A DNA stretch of 64,000 nucleotides, from assembly GCF_007786445.1 (NCBI RefSeq), contig NZ_VNJI01000012.1, positions 62,001 to 126,000 of the forward strand. The letters run 5' to 3'. The notes beneath the pieces are model-generated. The model was not told where the DNA came from. It saw nothing but the letters and a program-made list of their open reading frames with translations, and made no database searches. Shown in pieces: positions 8,408-18,351 of this stretch. The stretch's first letter is position 1. Each line of letters begins with the position of its first letter. The DNA is from Paenibacillus cremeus (lineage in GTDB: Bacteria; Bacillota; Bacilli; Paenibacillales; NBRC-103111). Both the position numbers and the translations under genes were made by a program.

Positions 8408-9622
8408 ATGATGAACTATCGTTTCTCCGATACGATCGAGAGCTTCAAATCCTCTGCTGTACGTGAAATTTTAAAGCTGACGCAAGGCCGTTCGATCATC
8501 TCGCTCGCGGGCGGACTGCCGAATGAACAATATTTTCCGACCGACGCCGTGAAGCAGGCGTTTAACCGCGTGTTTGAGCAAGGCTCGGGCGTGCTGCAAT
8601 ACGGTTTAACCGAGGGCTTCACACCGCTTCGTCAGAGCATCTCCAAGCACCTGGCGCGCAAAGGCATTCACGTCGGCATCGACAATATGCTGCTGACGAC
8701 CGGCTCGCAGCAGGCGATCGACCTGCTCACCCGCGTCTACATTGATCCGGGCGACGTTATTCTCGTGGAGCGCCCGACGTATTTGGCCGCGATTCAAGTG
8801 TTCCAATCCCGCAAGGCCACGATCGTCTCGGTCGACTGCGACGCCGACGGCATGAGTCTGGAGGATCTGGAGCGCAAGATCCAGAAGTATTTGCCGAAGA
8901 TGATCTATGTCATCCCGACCTTCTCGAACCCGTCCGGCAAGGCTTGGAGCCTGGAACGCCGCAAGGGGACGCTCGATATTTGCAAACGCAACAACGTGCT
9001 CATTCTGGAAGACGACCCGTACGGCGAGCTCCGTTTCGGAGGTGCTGCCAGTGACGCTTTCCCAACCATCTTCTCGCTCGACGAGCAGGCGAACGGCAGC
9101 GCCGTCGTGTACACCAGCACCTTCTCCAAAATCGTTGCCCCGGCGCTCCGAACCGGCTGGATCGTCGGCGATCAGACCGTTATCATGCACTTAACACGTG
9201 CTAAGCAGGCCGCCGATCTGCACTCCAGCTCGATGGACCAGCAGGCGCTGCATCAGCTGATGGAGCACTTCGATCTTTATGCTCACATCGATCTGATTCG
9301 CACGGAATACGAAGCCCGGATGCGTCAGATGGTTGATCTGCTGAAAGCGAAAAACTGGGACGGCGTTCGCTGGATCGAGCCTAAGGGCGGTATGTTCGTC
9401 TGGGTCGAAATGCCGAAGCACATCAACACCTCCGAGCTGCTCAAGCTGGCGGTGGAGGAAGAGGTCGCCTTCGTACCGGGCGAAAGCTTCTTCGCCGACG
9501 AGCCGGAGACCAACATGATGCGTCTCAACTTCACGCACACCAATTCAGAGGAAATGGTTCTCGCCTTCGACCGTCTCGATCGGGCCTTGCAGCGCATGCT
9601 GCAAACCGTTTCCGCTCGTTAA
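8408..9622 (+). CDS. PLP-dependent aminotransferase, class I/II (2-aminoadipate/LysN-like)
   Basis: A 404-residue fold-type I aminotransferase without a DNA-binding domain. The cofactor lysine is Lys241 in TSTFSKIVAPALRTGW. Other family features are PTYLAAIQVF, the SNPSGKAWSLERR region, DDPYGELRF and the C-terminal RLNFTH. The nearest well-known relatives are the 2-aminoadipate and multi-substrate aminotransferases. Its place between leuB and ilvC suggests a role with branched-chain or related 2-oxo acids, but that is inference. The ATG at 8408 has AAGGAG seven bases upstream; ATG 8411 is equally in frame. It is divergent from leuB and ends in its own terminator. Confidence 0.85.
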   Translation: MMNYRFSDTIESFKSSAVREILKLTQGRSIISLAGGLPNEQYFPTDAVKQAFNRVFEQGSGVLQYGLTEGFTPLRQSISKHLARKGIHVGIDNMLLTTGSQQAIDLLTRVYIDPGDVILVERPTYLAAIQVFQSRKATIVSVDCDADGMSLEDLERKIQKYLPKMIYVIPTFSNPSGKAWSLERRKGTLDICKRNNVLILEDDPYGELRFGGAASDAFPTIFSLDEQANGSAVVYTSTFSKIVAPALRTGWIVGDQTVIMHLTRAKQAADLHSSSMDQQALHQLMEHFDLYAHIDLIRTEYEARMRQMVDLLKAKNWDGVRWIEPKGGMFVWVEMPKHINTSELLKLAVEEEVAFVPGESFFADEPETNMMRLNFTHTNSEEMVLAFDRLDRALQRMLQTVSAR

Positions 9623-9638
9623 GATTTGAAAATAAAGA

Positions 9639-9680
9639 ATCCCCGCCGCGCTTGCATAGATAAGCCTGGCGGGGATTTTT
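9639..9680 (+). terminator. Terminator of the aminotransferase gene
   Basis: ATCCCCGCC (9639-9647) pairs with GGCGGGGAT (9668-9676) and is followed by T residues. Confidence 0.85.
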
Positions 9681-9707
9681 GCATTGTGCTAATCCCTAGT
9701 TAAAACA

Positions 9708-9772
9708 CAAAAAGGCCCTGCCCGAAGGAGAGCTAGAGAGAACCGGGAACCCGGTCCGCTCTAGCAGGCCTT
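9708..9772 (-). terminator. Structured terminator of ilvBNC
   Basis: A long two-part hairpin on the minus strand. The outer arms AAGGCCTGC and GCAGGGCCTT enclose an inner stem around GACCGGG/CCCGGTT and CTAGAG/CTCTAG. It is followed by T residues (about 9708-9713). It closes the ilv operon before the convergent aminotransferase terminator. Confidence 0.75.
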
Positions 9773-9821
9773 CAAACCGACCTTTTGCGCTTCCGACCAA
9801 AGAAGGACGAATAAAAGCTAC

Positions 9822-10832
<1,011 letters not shown>

Positions 10833-10844
10833 TTAATATGAAAC

Positions 10845-10931
10845 CCTATGAGCGGGTGTTCAAACGGTCCAATGATTCCTCCGCCCCGCAGGGTTCTCGC
10901 TTCTTGAGTCGCTTGAACTCCCGCTCATAGG
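10845..10931 (-). repeat. Long inverted repeat between ilvN and ilvC
   Basis: Arms at 10845-10864 and 10912-10931 (CCTATGAGCGGG, one differing base, then TTCAA) match at 18 of 20 positions and enclose a 47-base loop that itself contains CCCTGCGGGG. No T run follows on either strand. It lies inside the operon transcript, 31 bases before the ilvC start, and may be a processing or stabilising element for ilvC mRNA. Confidence 0.8.
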
Positions 10932-10975
10932 AACTTTCTACTTCGATTTTGAGTTTCTTAAAACGACATTACAAC

Positions 10976-11464
10976 CTACTTTGCGATGCTGCGAATCATA
11001 GCGGTCACGCCGGTACGGGACAGCTCCTTAATGCCGTATGGCTTGAGAAGCTCTGTCATCGCGTCAATTTTGTCCGAATCGCCTACGACCTGCACAATCA
11101 GCGAGCCCGGTCCGATGTCCACCACCGCTGCGCGGAAAGTTTCGACGACGCCGAGAATTTCCGGACGTGCGCTAGGCTCTGCGTTCACCTTAATCAAGGC
11201 CAGCTCGCGGCCTACCATCGGATTGGCGCTCAGATCGACAACCTTGATAACGTCGATCAGCTTGTAAAGCTGTTTGGAAACCTGCTCCAGCGTATTATCA
11301 TCTCCCGTAGTGACGATAACCATGCGGGACAGACCTTTTTCCTCCGATTCGCCTACGGTAATGCTCTCGATATTGAAGCCCCGGCGTCCGAACAGACCGG
11401 ACACACGCTGCAGCACACCGGGTTGGTTGTTCACTAAAACGGAAATGGTGTGTTTGCGGTTCAT
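10976..11464 (-). CDS. ilvN: Acetolactate synthase small (regulatory) subunit
   Basis: A 162-residue regulatory subunit that binds IlvB and confers valine feedback control. An N-terminal ACT domain starts HTISVLVNNQPGVLQRVSGLF, with the expected Gly-rich turn and FNIESITVG. The C-terminal small-subunit domain includes ALIKVNAEPSARPEI and LEPYGIKELSRTG-like residues. The ATG at 11464 overlaps the ilvB stop by four bases (ATGA), with GGGGGA just upstream, so translation is coupled. The longer frame beginning at 11590 lies within ilvB and is rejected. Confidence 0.94.
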   Translation of the reverse strand: MNRKHTISVLVNNQPGVLQRVSGLFGRRGFNIESITVGESEEKGLSRMVIVTTGDDNTLEQVSKQLYKLIDVIKVVDLSANPMVGRELALIKVNAEPSARPEILGVVETFRAAVVDIGPGSLIVQVVGDSDKIDAMTELLKPYGIKELSRTGVTAMIRSIAK

Positions 11465-13206
11465 TCCGAATCCCCCATTATCATTTGATCTATCGTCGAG
11501 CCCTGCGTTACCATCGGGAACACATTCTCGTGCTTGCGCACGACGAATTCGACGAGCACCGGTCCTGGGGTATTCAGCGCTTCCTGCCAAACGCTGTGGG
11601 CTTCATCCTTGTTCGTCGCCCGCAATCCTTTGACACCATAAGCTTCAGCCAGCTTCACGAAATCCGGGCTGCCTGCAAGATCAATGTGGCTGTAACGGTT
11701 ATCATAGATGATCTCCTGCCACTGTCGTACCATTCCAAGCACCTGGTTGTTAATAACGACGATTTTGACCGGAATCTTATTGATCGCACAGATGGCCAGC
11801 TCCTGGGAGCACATCTGCATACCGCCGTCACCGTTGATGGAAACAACCAGCCGGTCAGGATTCGCGACCTGCGCACCGATCGCCGACGGGAATCCGAAGC
11901 CCATCGTACCCAGTCCGCCCGAAGTGATGAACGAACGCGGCTTGTTGAACTTGTAGTATTGCGCCGCCCACATCTGATGCTGTCCTACGTCCGTCGTAAC
12001 GATTGCTTCACCACGAGTCGTGTCGTGGATCATCTCGATCACGTACTGCGGCTTCAGCTCCGTATCGGAGTCCTTGTAGCGCAGCGGATGCTCTTGCTTG
12101 GTCGTGATCGCCCAATCGATCCACTTCTCGGACTTGGCCGGGCGCGCCTTCTGGTTAGCCATCTGCAGCACCGCTTTGACATCGCCGACGACTGGAATCG
12201 AGGTTTCCACGATTTTGCCAATTTCCGCCGGATCGACGTCGATGTGGACGATCTTCTTCGCCTTCGGCGCGAAACCGTTCACCTTCATCGTTACCCGGTC
12301 ATCGAAGCGTGCGCCGATCCCGATCAGCAGGTCGCAATTTTGCAGCGCATGGTTCGCTGTGTACGTGCCATGCATGCCGGGCATTCCGAGCCACAGCTCG
12401 TTAGCGCTTGGGAAACCGCCTAAGCCGAGCAGCGTAGTTGCAACTGGAATGCGAGTTTTCTCTACGAACTCGATCAACTCTTCCGAGGCATTCGCGTAAA
12501 CGACGCCGCCGCCGGCAATAATGACCGGACGCTCCGCTTCGGCAATGGCCTCGAGCATGCGGTCGACCTGCAGCTTATTCGGCTGTACAGTCGGGTTATA
12601 ACCGCGAATCTCTACCTTATCCGGGTAACGGAATGCCGCTGTATCGTTCGACACGTCCTTCGGAATATCGATCAGCACCGGACCTTTACGTCCCGTCGAT
12701 GCGATATGGAACGCTTCTTTAATGATGCGAGGCAAATCCTTCACATCGCGCACCAGGTAGCTGTGTTTTGTAATCGGCATCGTTATTCCGGTAATATCCG
12801 CTTCTTGGAAGGCGTCCGTCCCGATCACCGACGTGGCCACATTCCCGGTAATGACGACGAGAGGCACCGAATCCATATATGCTGTGGCAATGCCGGTGAC
12901 GAGGTTCGTCGCTCCTGGACCCGAAGTTGCGATACATACGCCAACCTTACCGGTCGAACGAGCATAGCCGTCCGCCGCATGAATCGCTCCTTGCTCATGC
13001 CGTGTCAGCAGATGGTTGAAATTCGGATTGCCGTGCATGGCATCGTAAATATATAGTACAGCTCCGCCTGGGTAACCGAAGACGCAATCCACGTCCTCCA
13101 ACAGCAAGCTTCTCAGGAGCGCTTCCGAACCTGTAATGACGTCCGGCTGCAGCAATTCTTCCCGAAGCTGATCTTTTGACTTTTGTGTGGTTTGTACGAT
13201 CATCAT
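11461..13206 (-). CDS. ilvB: Acetolactate synthase large (catalytic) subunit
   Basis: A 581-residue thiamine-diphosphate enzyme that condenses pyruvate with pyruvate or 2-oxobutyrate, the first shared step of branched-chain amino acid synthesis. The activating glutamate lies in the N-terminal VFGYPGG block region, and the ThDP/magnesium motif GDGGMQMCSQEL...VVINN is intact in the C-terminal third. The FAD-binding middle domain is present. The start at 13206 (or the adjacent ATG at 13203) has GGAGGAC upstream. It is first in ilvBNC behind a T-box leader. Confidence 0.96.
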   Translation of the reverse strand: MMIVQTTQKSKDQLREELLQPDVITGSEALLRSLLLEDVDCVFGYPGGAVLYIYDAMHGNPNFNHLLTRHEQGAIHAADGYARSTGKVGVCIATSGPGATNLVTGIATAYMDSVPLVVITGNVATSVIGTDAFQEADITGITMPITKHSYLVRDVKDLPRIIKEAFHIASTGRKGPVLIDIPKDVSNDTAAFRYPDKVEIRGYNPTVQPNKLQVDRMLEAIAEAERPVIIAGGGVVYANASEELIEFVEKTRIPVATTLLGLGGFPSANELWLGMPGMHGTYTANHALQNCDLLIGIGARFDDRVTMKVNGFAPKAKKIVHIDVDPAEIGKIVETSIPVVGDVKAVLQMANQKARPAKSEKWIDWAITTKQEHPLRYKDSDTELKPQYVIEMIHDTTRGEAIVTTDVGQHQMWAAQYYKFNKPRSFITSGGLGTMGFGFPSAIGAQVANPDRLVVSINGDGGMQMCSQELAICAINKIPVKIVVINNQVLGMVRQWQEIIYDNRYSHIDLAGSPDFVKLAEAYGVKGLRATNKDEAHSVWQEALNTPGPVLVEFVVRKHENVFPMVTQGSTIDQMIMGDSE

Positions 13207-13245
13207 TCTGTCCTCCTCTCAAGAACTCGGCAAAAATGTTAAACT

Positions 13246-13659
13246 AAAAAACCCCTCTCATCCCGAACGCAAAAGTTGCGTCTGTCGGGACGAAAGGGGT
13301 TAATCTTCCGTGGTACCACCCAGATTTGTTAGATGCCTCGCGGCAAATAACCTTAACAGGTAATGTACGCCGCTAGCATTATTGAAGTCGGCCGCATCGG
13401 CTAGCGTCGAGGATCGCCTTCAATAAATTACGTACATACCTAGAGCACGGTAACGTGTGCTATTCCGATTCCCCCTAATAGCTATACCGCTTTTAAGCAT
13501 TAAAGCTTATAGATACGCGTTATACTTTTCAGGGAAACAGCTCCGAGGTGAGCTCGTACATAAGGGATTAAGGCATTGGTTTCAGCATCTCCGCTGCTCT
13601 CTGAACATAAGAGCCCTTATAACTTCGTCCTCTTCATAGCCGTTGGCTTGAGTGTGTTT
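13246..13659 (-). promoter_or_regulatory. T-box leader of ilvBNC (Leu, CUC specifier)
   Basis: A tRNA-sensing leader. The T-box GGGTGGTACCACGG lies at 13321-13308 and is followed by the terminator hairpin at 13302-13250 with its T run (13252-13246). Stem I can be traced upstream: ATAAGGG (from 13620) pairs with CCCTTAT, and an AGAGAGCAGCGG apical segment lies between. In the specifier loop the likely codon is CUC at 13552-13550 followed by A, just before CCTC that closes on GAGG. CUC means leucine, as in other ilv-leu T-boxes. Uncharged tRNA-Leu would favour antitermination. Confidence 0.9.
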
Positions 13660-13665
13660 TTAAGT

Positions 13666-13694
13666 ATTATATGCCTAAACCTTATATTAGTCAA
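13666..13694 (-). promoter_or_regulatory. Sigma-A promoter of the ilv operon
   Basis: TTGACT (13694-13689), a 17-base spacer and TATAAT (13671-13666) on the minus strand. It begins only 21 bases after the stop of the GDPD gene. Confidence 0.85.
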
Positions 13695-13714
13695 GCTGGA
13701 AATCAGACTTGAAA

Positions 13715-14437
13715 TCAGGCTTCGGCGAAGGCATTTTTCCAGCGCTCCAGCTCATTCGTACAGATCCAAACATCGGGATAACGACTTCGCATCTGCTTCA
13801 TCGCCTGCTCGCTGTCCACCGTCCAAGCGATCAGTTGAATCTCCCGCTCCCGGCACTCCCGCACAAAGTCATCGGTTAAGTATATATATTTGACCGACAA
13901 ATATTTCGCCTGCAGCTGCTCCATCAGCGGAAATACCGATGGCGTAGCCCCATAAATCACTAGTCCCAAAGCCATCGATGAATCGAGCTCGCGCATCCGG
14001 ATAATGGAATAATGGTCGAATGAGGCGACGAACACTTCATCCCTCACTTCGCATTTGCGAATGACGTCCAGAACAGCCTCTTCCAGCCCCGGGTAGTCCG
14101 ATCCGGCCGACTTCAGCTCGACATCGACATGCGCTTTTCCACGTGCCAGCAGCAGCACTTCCTCCAGCGTGGGAATCGTATCCTCCCCCGGTGTACCGTC
14201 CAGGCCCTTGCAGCGGAATTGTTTCAGCTCCTCCAGCGTGAAGTCGGACACATAGCCGGAGGCATGAATCGTCCGCTGCAGGGTAGGATCGTGGATGACG
14301 ACTGGAACGCCGTCCTTGCTAAGATGCACGTCCAGCTCCAGATGAGAAAAGCCTAAATCTAAGCCCGCCTGAAACGAGCGAAGCGTATTTTCCGGATATT
14401 TCTTCGGGTACCCCCGATGCGCCAAACCTTGAACCAT
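13715..14437 (-). CDS. Glycerophosphodiester phosphodiesterase (GDPD)
   Basis: A 240-residue TIM-barrel phosphodiesterase that hydrolyses glycerophosphodiesters to glycerol-3-phosphate and an alcohol. Catalytic residues of the family are visible: LAHRG near residues 6-10, PENT, HLELDVHLSKDG and IHDPTLQR. There is no signal peptide, so it acts on imported substrate. It is the last gene after ugpB-ugpA-ugpE-GDPD-lipoprotein on the same strand, 144 bases after the lipoprotein gene. The ATG has GGGAGGG upstream. No clear terminator separates it from the ilv promoter. Confidence 0.9.
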   Translation of the reverse strand: MVQGLAHRGYPKKYPENTLRSFQAGLDLGFSHLELDVHLSKDGVPVVIHDPTLQRTIHASGYVSDFTLEELKQFRCKGLDGTPGEDTIPTLEEVLLLARGKAHVDVELKSAGSDYPGLEEAVLDVIRKCEVRDEVFVASFDHYSIIRMRELDSSMALGLVIYGATPSVFPLMEQLQAKYLSVKYIYLTDDFVRECREREIQLIAWTVDSEQAMKQMRSRYPDVWICTNELERWKNAFAEA

Positions 14438-14581
14438 GATGTAACACCCTCCCGATCATCAATGTTTGCCCACCTCATTATACTCCTACTTCCCGTCGGA
14501 TTGCACCTTTGGGCAGTTTGCACGAGCCGCATGACAAAAAGAGCGCATCCCTGCCAAAGCAGGAACCACGCCCTTCTTCAT

Positions 14582-15781
14582 TTACTCCAGTTTAAGCATA
14601 TACATATGATCCAACGGGTAGCTACCGTTCCCTCGGTACTCTGTCGCGCCCGACTCAAACAGAACCCCAAGCGTCCCCTGAATATCGACGACACCTTCGC
14701 ACATCGGCGGCGTTTGCAGCTGACTGCCGCGGTTTTTGCTGTCCAAGAACCAGACCGGCACCGTTTGACTGCCAATGGTCACGGTGGCATGCGGCTTCTC
14801 GCTCAGCGGATTCTGATGCTCAATGAGCGTACCTGCTGCGTTACGCCCGTTGGATGTGCTGAGCATGATGCGATCGCCCAGCACCGCCATCCCTTGAACG
14901 ATATCCGGCAATGATAGAATGTAGTCCGGTACCGCCGGCTCGCTGCCCTGCGGCTTCTTCGCCGCCGGAAGCAGATCCGTCTCCGGGTCTAGCTTATAGC
15001 CGACGGCCCAGGCTTTATGCTCCTTGCCGTCCCGGCTGTTGATATAATGCGTCTTGCTCGTCGGATAATCCGTTCCATGGGCAAATTCGCCGACCCACAG
15101 GACCCCGTCCGCCGCATAGGTCGTTAACGACGCCCGAGTATCCGTCTTGATCGAGCCGCTGAAAACCAGCTTAGCCTGATCGGCACTCTTCACCACATCG
15201 TCTAGGTTGAGCTCATAAGCGTAGCCGTCAGACGACACCCACACATGCTTTTTGCTGACCGTCACTCCGCCGGCATGGCCCGTATAAGGTGTATTGGCAT
15301 CCTTATACAGCTCACCCGATTTCACCAGCTTGCCCGTTCCCGCATCGATGAAGGTGAGCAGACTCGCTTTGCCGCCCTCCCGGTAATGGGAGACGACAAT
15401 CCAGTTTTTTTCTGCAATGTAGCCGATGCCTTGCGGAACCGCATTCTGCTTCAGCGCAGGAATAATGGGGCCCGGCTTAGCTTTATCTAGAAATCCTTTA
15501 ATCTCCGTCATATTGACCCGGAACTTGACATCGACCTCTTCCTGCGTAATGCCCAGGCCCCCACCAGACGCTGCACTGCCTGCGCTTTTTCCGTCCGGCT
15601 GCGCGGCCGATTCCTTCGCCTTCTCCTGTACGGGAGCTGCGGTGCCCTTCGGTGTTGTCCCGCCGCTGGATGTCGATCCGCAGCCCGTAAGCGAAATGGC
15701 AAGAGCACAAGCGAGCGTGAGCGTGACCCAAGGGGCTCTTCCAGGTTTTCTTGGTCTTATGATGTTGATTGAATTCCTCAT
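14582..15781 (-). CDS. Unrecognised lipoprotein in the ugp/GDPD operon
   Basis: A 399-residue predicted lipoprotein: a basic N-terminus, a hydrophobic segment, then lipobox SLTGC with Cys34. A low-complexity Ser/Gly/Ala/Lys linker runs to about residue 75. The rest looks like a repeated-strand fold; blocks such as NWIVVSHYREGG, HVWVSSDGYAYEL, GVLWVGEFAHG and GTLGVLFESGA suggest a beta-propeller-like domain exposed outside. I do not recognise a family. Its start overlaps the upstream GDPD stop by four bases (ATGA), so the two are made together. It may present or bind glycerophosphodiesters, but that is only inference from position. Confidence 0.7.
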   Translation of the reverse strand: MRNSINIIRPRKPGRAPWVTLTLACALAISLTGCGSTSSGGTTPKGTAAPVQEKAKESAAQPDGKSAGSAASGGGLGITQEEVDVKFRVNMTEIKGFLDKAKPGPIIPALKQNAVPQGIGYIAEKNWIVVSHYREGGKASLLTFIDAGTGKLVKSGELYKDANTPYTGHAGGVTVSKKHVWVSSDGYAYELNLDDVVKSADQAKLVFSGSIKTDTRASLTTYAADGVLWVGEFAHGTDYPTSKTHYINSRDGKEHKAWAVGYKLDPETDLLPAAKKPQGSEPAVPDYILSLPDIVQGMAVLGDRIMLSTSNGRNAAGTLIEHQNPLSEKPHATVTIGSQTVPVWFLDSKNRGSQLQTPPMCEGVVDIQGTLGVLFESGATEYRGNGSYPLDHMYMLKLE

Positions 15782-16524
15782 TTGACTGCCTGCGGTGACG
15801 CCAGCAGCGCGCGCAGCCGAGCTGGAAAATCCGTGATGATCCCCGATACGCCGTATTCAATCGCTTGCTTCATCCGCTTCTCATCGTTGAGCGTGTACGG
15901 ATAGACCTGTAAGCCTTGGCTGATGGCATCCTGCACCTCTGCTTTATCGATGCGCTTAAAGTTCGGATGCAGGGAGTACACATTCGTGCCCAGCAAATCC
16001 GCCAGCGCCGCATGGCGAACGGCATTCACGTCATAGAGCAGCCCGATCTTCGCCATGGGCTCGATCAGCTTGGCAAACAGCAGGCTTTTGTGATCAAACG
16101 ACGAGATGACGACGGTGTCGACCCGGTTGTATTCCTGCATCAGACGGATCAACGCCGGCTCCAGCTGGCGATTGTACGAGCCTTTGATCTCGACATTGAT
16201 CATGATATGCCTAGGCACGAGGTCGAACACCTCGGAAAGCAGCGGAAGCCGCTCTCCCTCATATTTCTCATCGAACCAGCGTCCCGCATCCAGCGTCTTG
16301 AGCTGCTCAACGGTCATGTCATGAATGGTACCGATGCCGTCGGTCGTCCGGTTGACAGTAGCATCGTGACAGACGATCACTTCGCCGTCCTTGGACAGGT
16401 GGACATCGAGCTCAATGGCGTGACAGCCCTGCTCTACCGCCAATTGAAATGCGGCCAGCGTGTTCTCAGGAGCTTCCCCAGCTGCCCCCCGGTGAGCGAT
16501 GATTAATGGCGATTGAATGGTCAT
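15778..16524 (-). CDS. Glycerophosphodiester phosphodiesterase (GDPD)
   Basis: A 248-residue cytoplasmic GDPD paralogue. The motifs are LIIAHRGAAGEAPENTLAAF at the start, AIELDVHLSKDGEVIVCHDATVNR, and NVEIKG near residue 113. The last strand GVSGIITDFPARL is typical. It follows ugpE by 18 bases and overlaps the lipoprotein gene by four. Together with the Ugp transporter it can turn imported glycerophosphodiesters into glycerol-3-phosphate. Confidence 0.92.
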   Translation of the reverse strand: MTIQSPLIIAHRGAAGEAPENTLAAFQLAVEQGCHAIELDVHLSKDGEVIVCHDATVNRTTDGIGTIHDMTVEQLKTLDAGRWFDEKYEGERLPLLSEVFDLVPRHIMINVEIKGSYNRQLEPALIRLMQEYNRVDTVVISSFDHKSLLFAKLIEPMAKIGLLYDVNAVRHAALADLLGTNVYSLHPNFKRIDKAEVQDAISQGLQVYPYTLNDEKRMKQAIEYGVSGIITDFPARLRALLASPQAVK

Positions 16525-16542
16525 AAAACGAGTTCATCCCTT

Positions 16543-17373
16543 CTACTTAAACGTGGAATTAGCCATGGCGGCTACGATATGCTTTTGAGCAAAGATGAAG
16601 ATAATGACAATCGGCAAAATAATGACGACGCTCGCGGCCATCAGCAAATGGAAGGTGAGCGCTTCGTTCCCCGCGTTGGAGTCCCGCATCATAGCGATCC
16701 CGACGGTGAGGACCCGCATTTTGTTGGAGTTGGTCATGACGAGCGGCCAGAAGTACGAGTTCCAGCTGTGAATAAAGCTGAGCACGCCCATCGTAGCTAC
16801 CGTCGGGAAAGCCATCGGCGCCAAAATCCGGTACAGCACCTGCAGACGGTTAGCACCATCCACTTTCGCGGCTTCGATAACATCGTTATTGATGGATTTG
16901 AATGTTTGACGAAGCAAGAAAATACCATATGCGGAAGCGGCATGAGGAACGATAAGCGCGTAGAACGTGTTCAGCCAGCCGAGCTTCGACATCATAACAT
17001 AGACGGGCACGAAGGTGACCTGATCGGGAACGATCAACGCCGCGAGCACAAGCAAGAACCACTTGTCACGGCCGCGGAAAGCGCCTTTAGCAAAAGCATA
17101 GGCAGCCATCAGCCCGATATTAATTTGAAGAAAAACGATCCCCACCGTCTGGATAACCGTATTCAGCGTAAATCGAGCGAAGGGCATCGCTTTAAACGCT
17201 TCCAAATAATTGCTCCACATAAATTTCTCCGGCCAAAAGGTCGGCACGGCGAGCCTAAGCTCATACGGTGTTTTGAACGACGTGACCAGCATCCAATAGA
17301 CAGGGAAAAACATTAGAAGGGTCACGCATAGCGCCAGCACCACACGCGAGGATTGAATGATTGATTTGTTCAT
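16543..17373 (-). CDS. ugpE: Carbohydrate/glycerol-3-phosphate ABC transporter permease
   Basis: A 276-residue inner permease of the MalG/UgpE type. About six membrane helices are apparent, with the EAA loop around VIEAAKVDGANRLQVLYRILAP. The ATG has GGAGGGGG upstream, and the gene is 12 bases from ugpA. The two following GDPD genes suggest glycerol-3-phosphate or glycerophosphodiesters as substrate. No ATPase gene is present in the operon. Confidence 0.87.
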   Translation of the reverse strand: MNKSIIQSSRVVLALCVTLLMFFPVYWMLVTSFKTPYELRLAVPTFWPEKFMWSNYLEAFKAMPFARFTLNTVIQTVGIVFLQINIGLMAAYAFAKGAFRGRDKWFLLVLAALIVPDQVTFVPVYVMMSKLGWLNTFYALIVPHAASAYGIFLLRQTFKSINNDVIEAAKVDGANRLQVLYRILAPMAFPTVATMGVLSFIHSWNSYFWPLVMTNSNKMRVLTVGIAMMRDSNAGNEALTFHLLMAASVVIILPIVIIFIFAQKHIVAAMANSTFK

Positions 17374-17385
17374 GATGCCCCCTCC

Positions 17386-18333
17386 TTACCCCTCATAATG
17401 TACTTTTTTATTGGATACCCACATTTGAAGCATGGTGAGCAGGATGATAATCAGGAAGAAAATGATGACGAGCGCGGACGCTCTGCCCGTTTTAAACTCC
17501 CCGAACGCCATTTCGTAAATCCAGTAGACCATCGCCTTCGTCGATTCCAGCGGACCGCCATTGGTCATAACATCGACGGATTGGAACACCTGCATCGAGG
17601 AAATGAAGTTGGTCACGACCAGGAACAAGGTGATCGGCGACAGGAGCGGAAGCGTAATGGAACGGAACTGATGGAATTTACTCGCCCCATCGATGTTGGA
17701 GGCCTCATAATACTCGAGCGGGATGCTCCTCAGGCCTGCGATGAAGATAATCATAGCGAAGCCGACGCCCTTCCAGATCGAAACGGTCAGCAGTGTCCAG
17801 ATTGCGGTCTTCGGATTGGTCAGCCACTGCACTGGCTCCAAGCCCATCAGCTTCAGCAGCTCATTGAGAAGTCCGAACTGTCCGTTGAAAATCCAGAGAA
17901 AAATCATCGACACGATAACCATCGAAATATAATGCGGCATAAAAATGACCATACGCAAAAAGTTGAAAAAGCGCGACGATACATTAAAGAGCAGTGCCAG
18001 CAGCAAGCCGATTCCAAGTGTCAGCACTACGTCGAGGATCGTATAGGTGAACGTAATTTTCAATACATTATAAAACGTATCGGTCGTCAGCAGCTTGACG
18101 TAGTTATCCATACCGACGAACGACTTGTTCGGCTTCGTCATATTCCAGTTCGTAAAGCTGAGATAAAACGAGTTCAGCAGCGGGTAATAAATAAAGAGGA
18201 TCAGGGCCGCCAAGGCCGGAAGGGCGAAGGAAAAATCCTTCAACCCCTCCAGTCGACGGTAGGAGCTCCCTGACTTCTTCTTGGATGCTGCAAGCGCGCT
18301 GGATGCGGCCGCCTCTTGATTCACACTGTTCAT
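17386..18333 (-). CDS. ugpA: Carbohydrate/glycerol-3-phosphate ABC transporter permease
   Basis: A 315-residue permease of the MalF/UgpA type, with six membrane helices after a basic N-terminal tail (ASKKKSGSSYRRLEGLKDF). The EAA loop is YYEASNIDGASKFHQFRSITLPLL. It pairs with UgpE. AAAGGAG precedes the ATG, and ugpB ends 18 bases upstream. Substrate assignment rests on the GDPD neighbours and on glpP nearby. Confidence 0.87.
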   Translation of the reverse strand: MNSVNQEAAASSALAASKKKSGSSYRRLEGLKDFSFALPALAALILFIYYPLLNSFYLSFTNWNMTKPNKSFVGMDNYVKLLTTDTFYNVLKITFTYTILDVVLTLGIGLLLALLFNVSSRFFNFLRMVIFMPHYISMVIVSMIFLWIFNGQFGLLNELLKLMGLEPVQWLTNPKTAIWTLLTVSIWKGVGFAMIIFIAGLRSIPLEYYEASNIDGASKFHQFRSITLPLLSPITLFLVVTNFISSMQVFQSVDVMTNGGPLESTKAMVYWIYEMAFGEFKTGRASALVIIFFLIIILLTMLQMWVSNKKVHYEG

Positions 18334-18351
18334 GGAGTACTCCTTTCAAGC

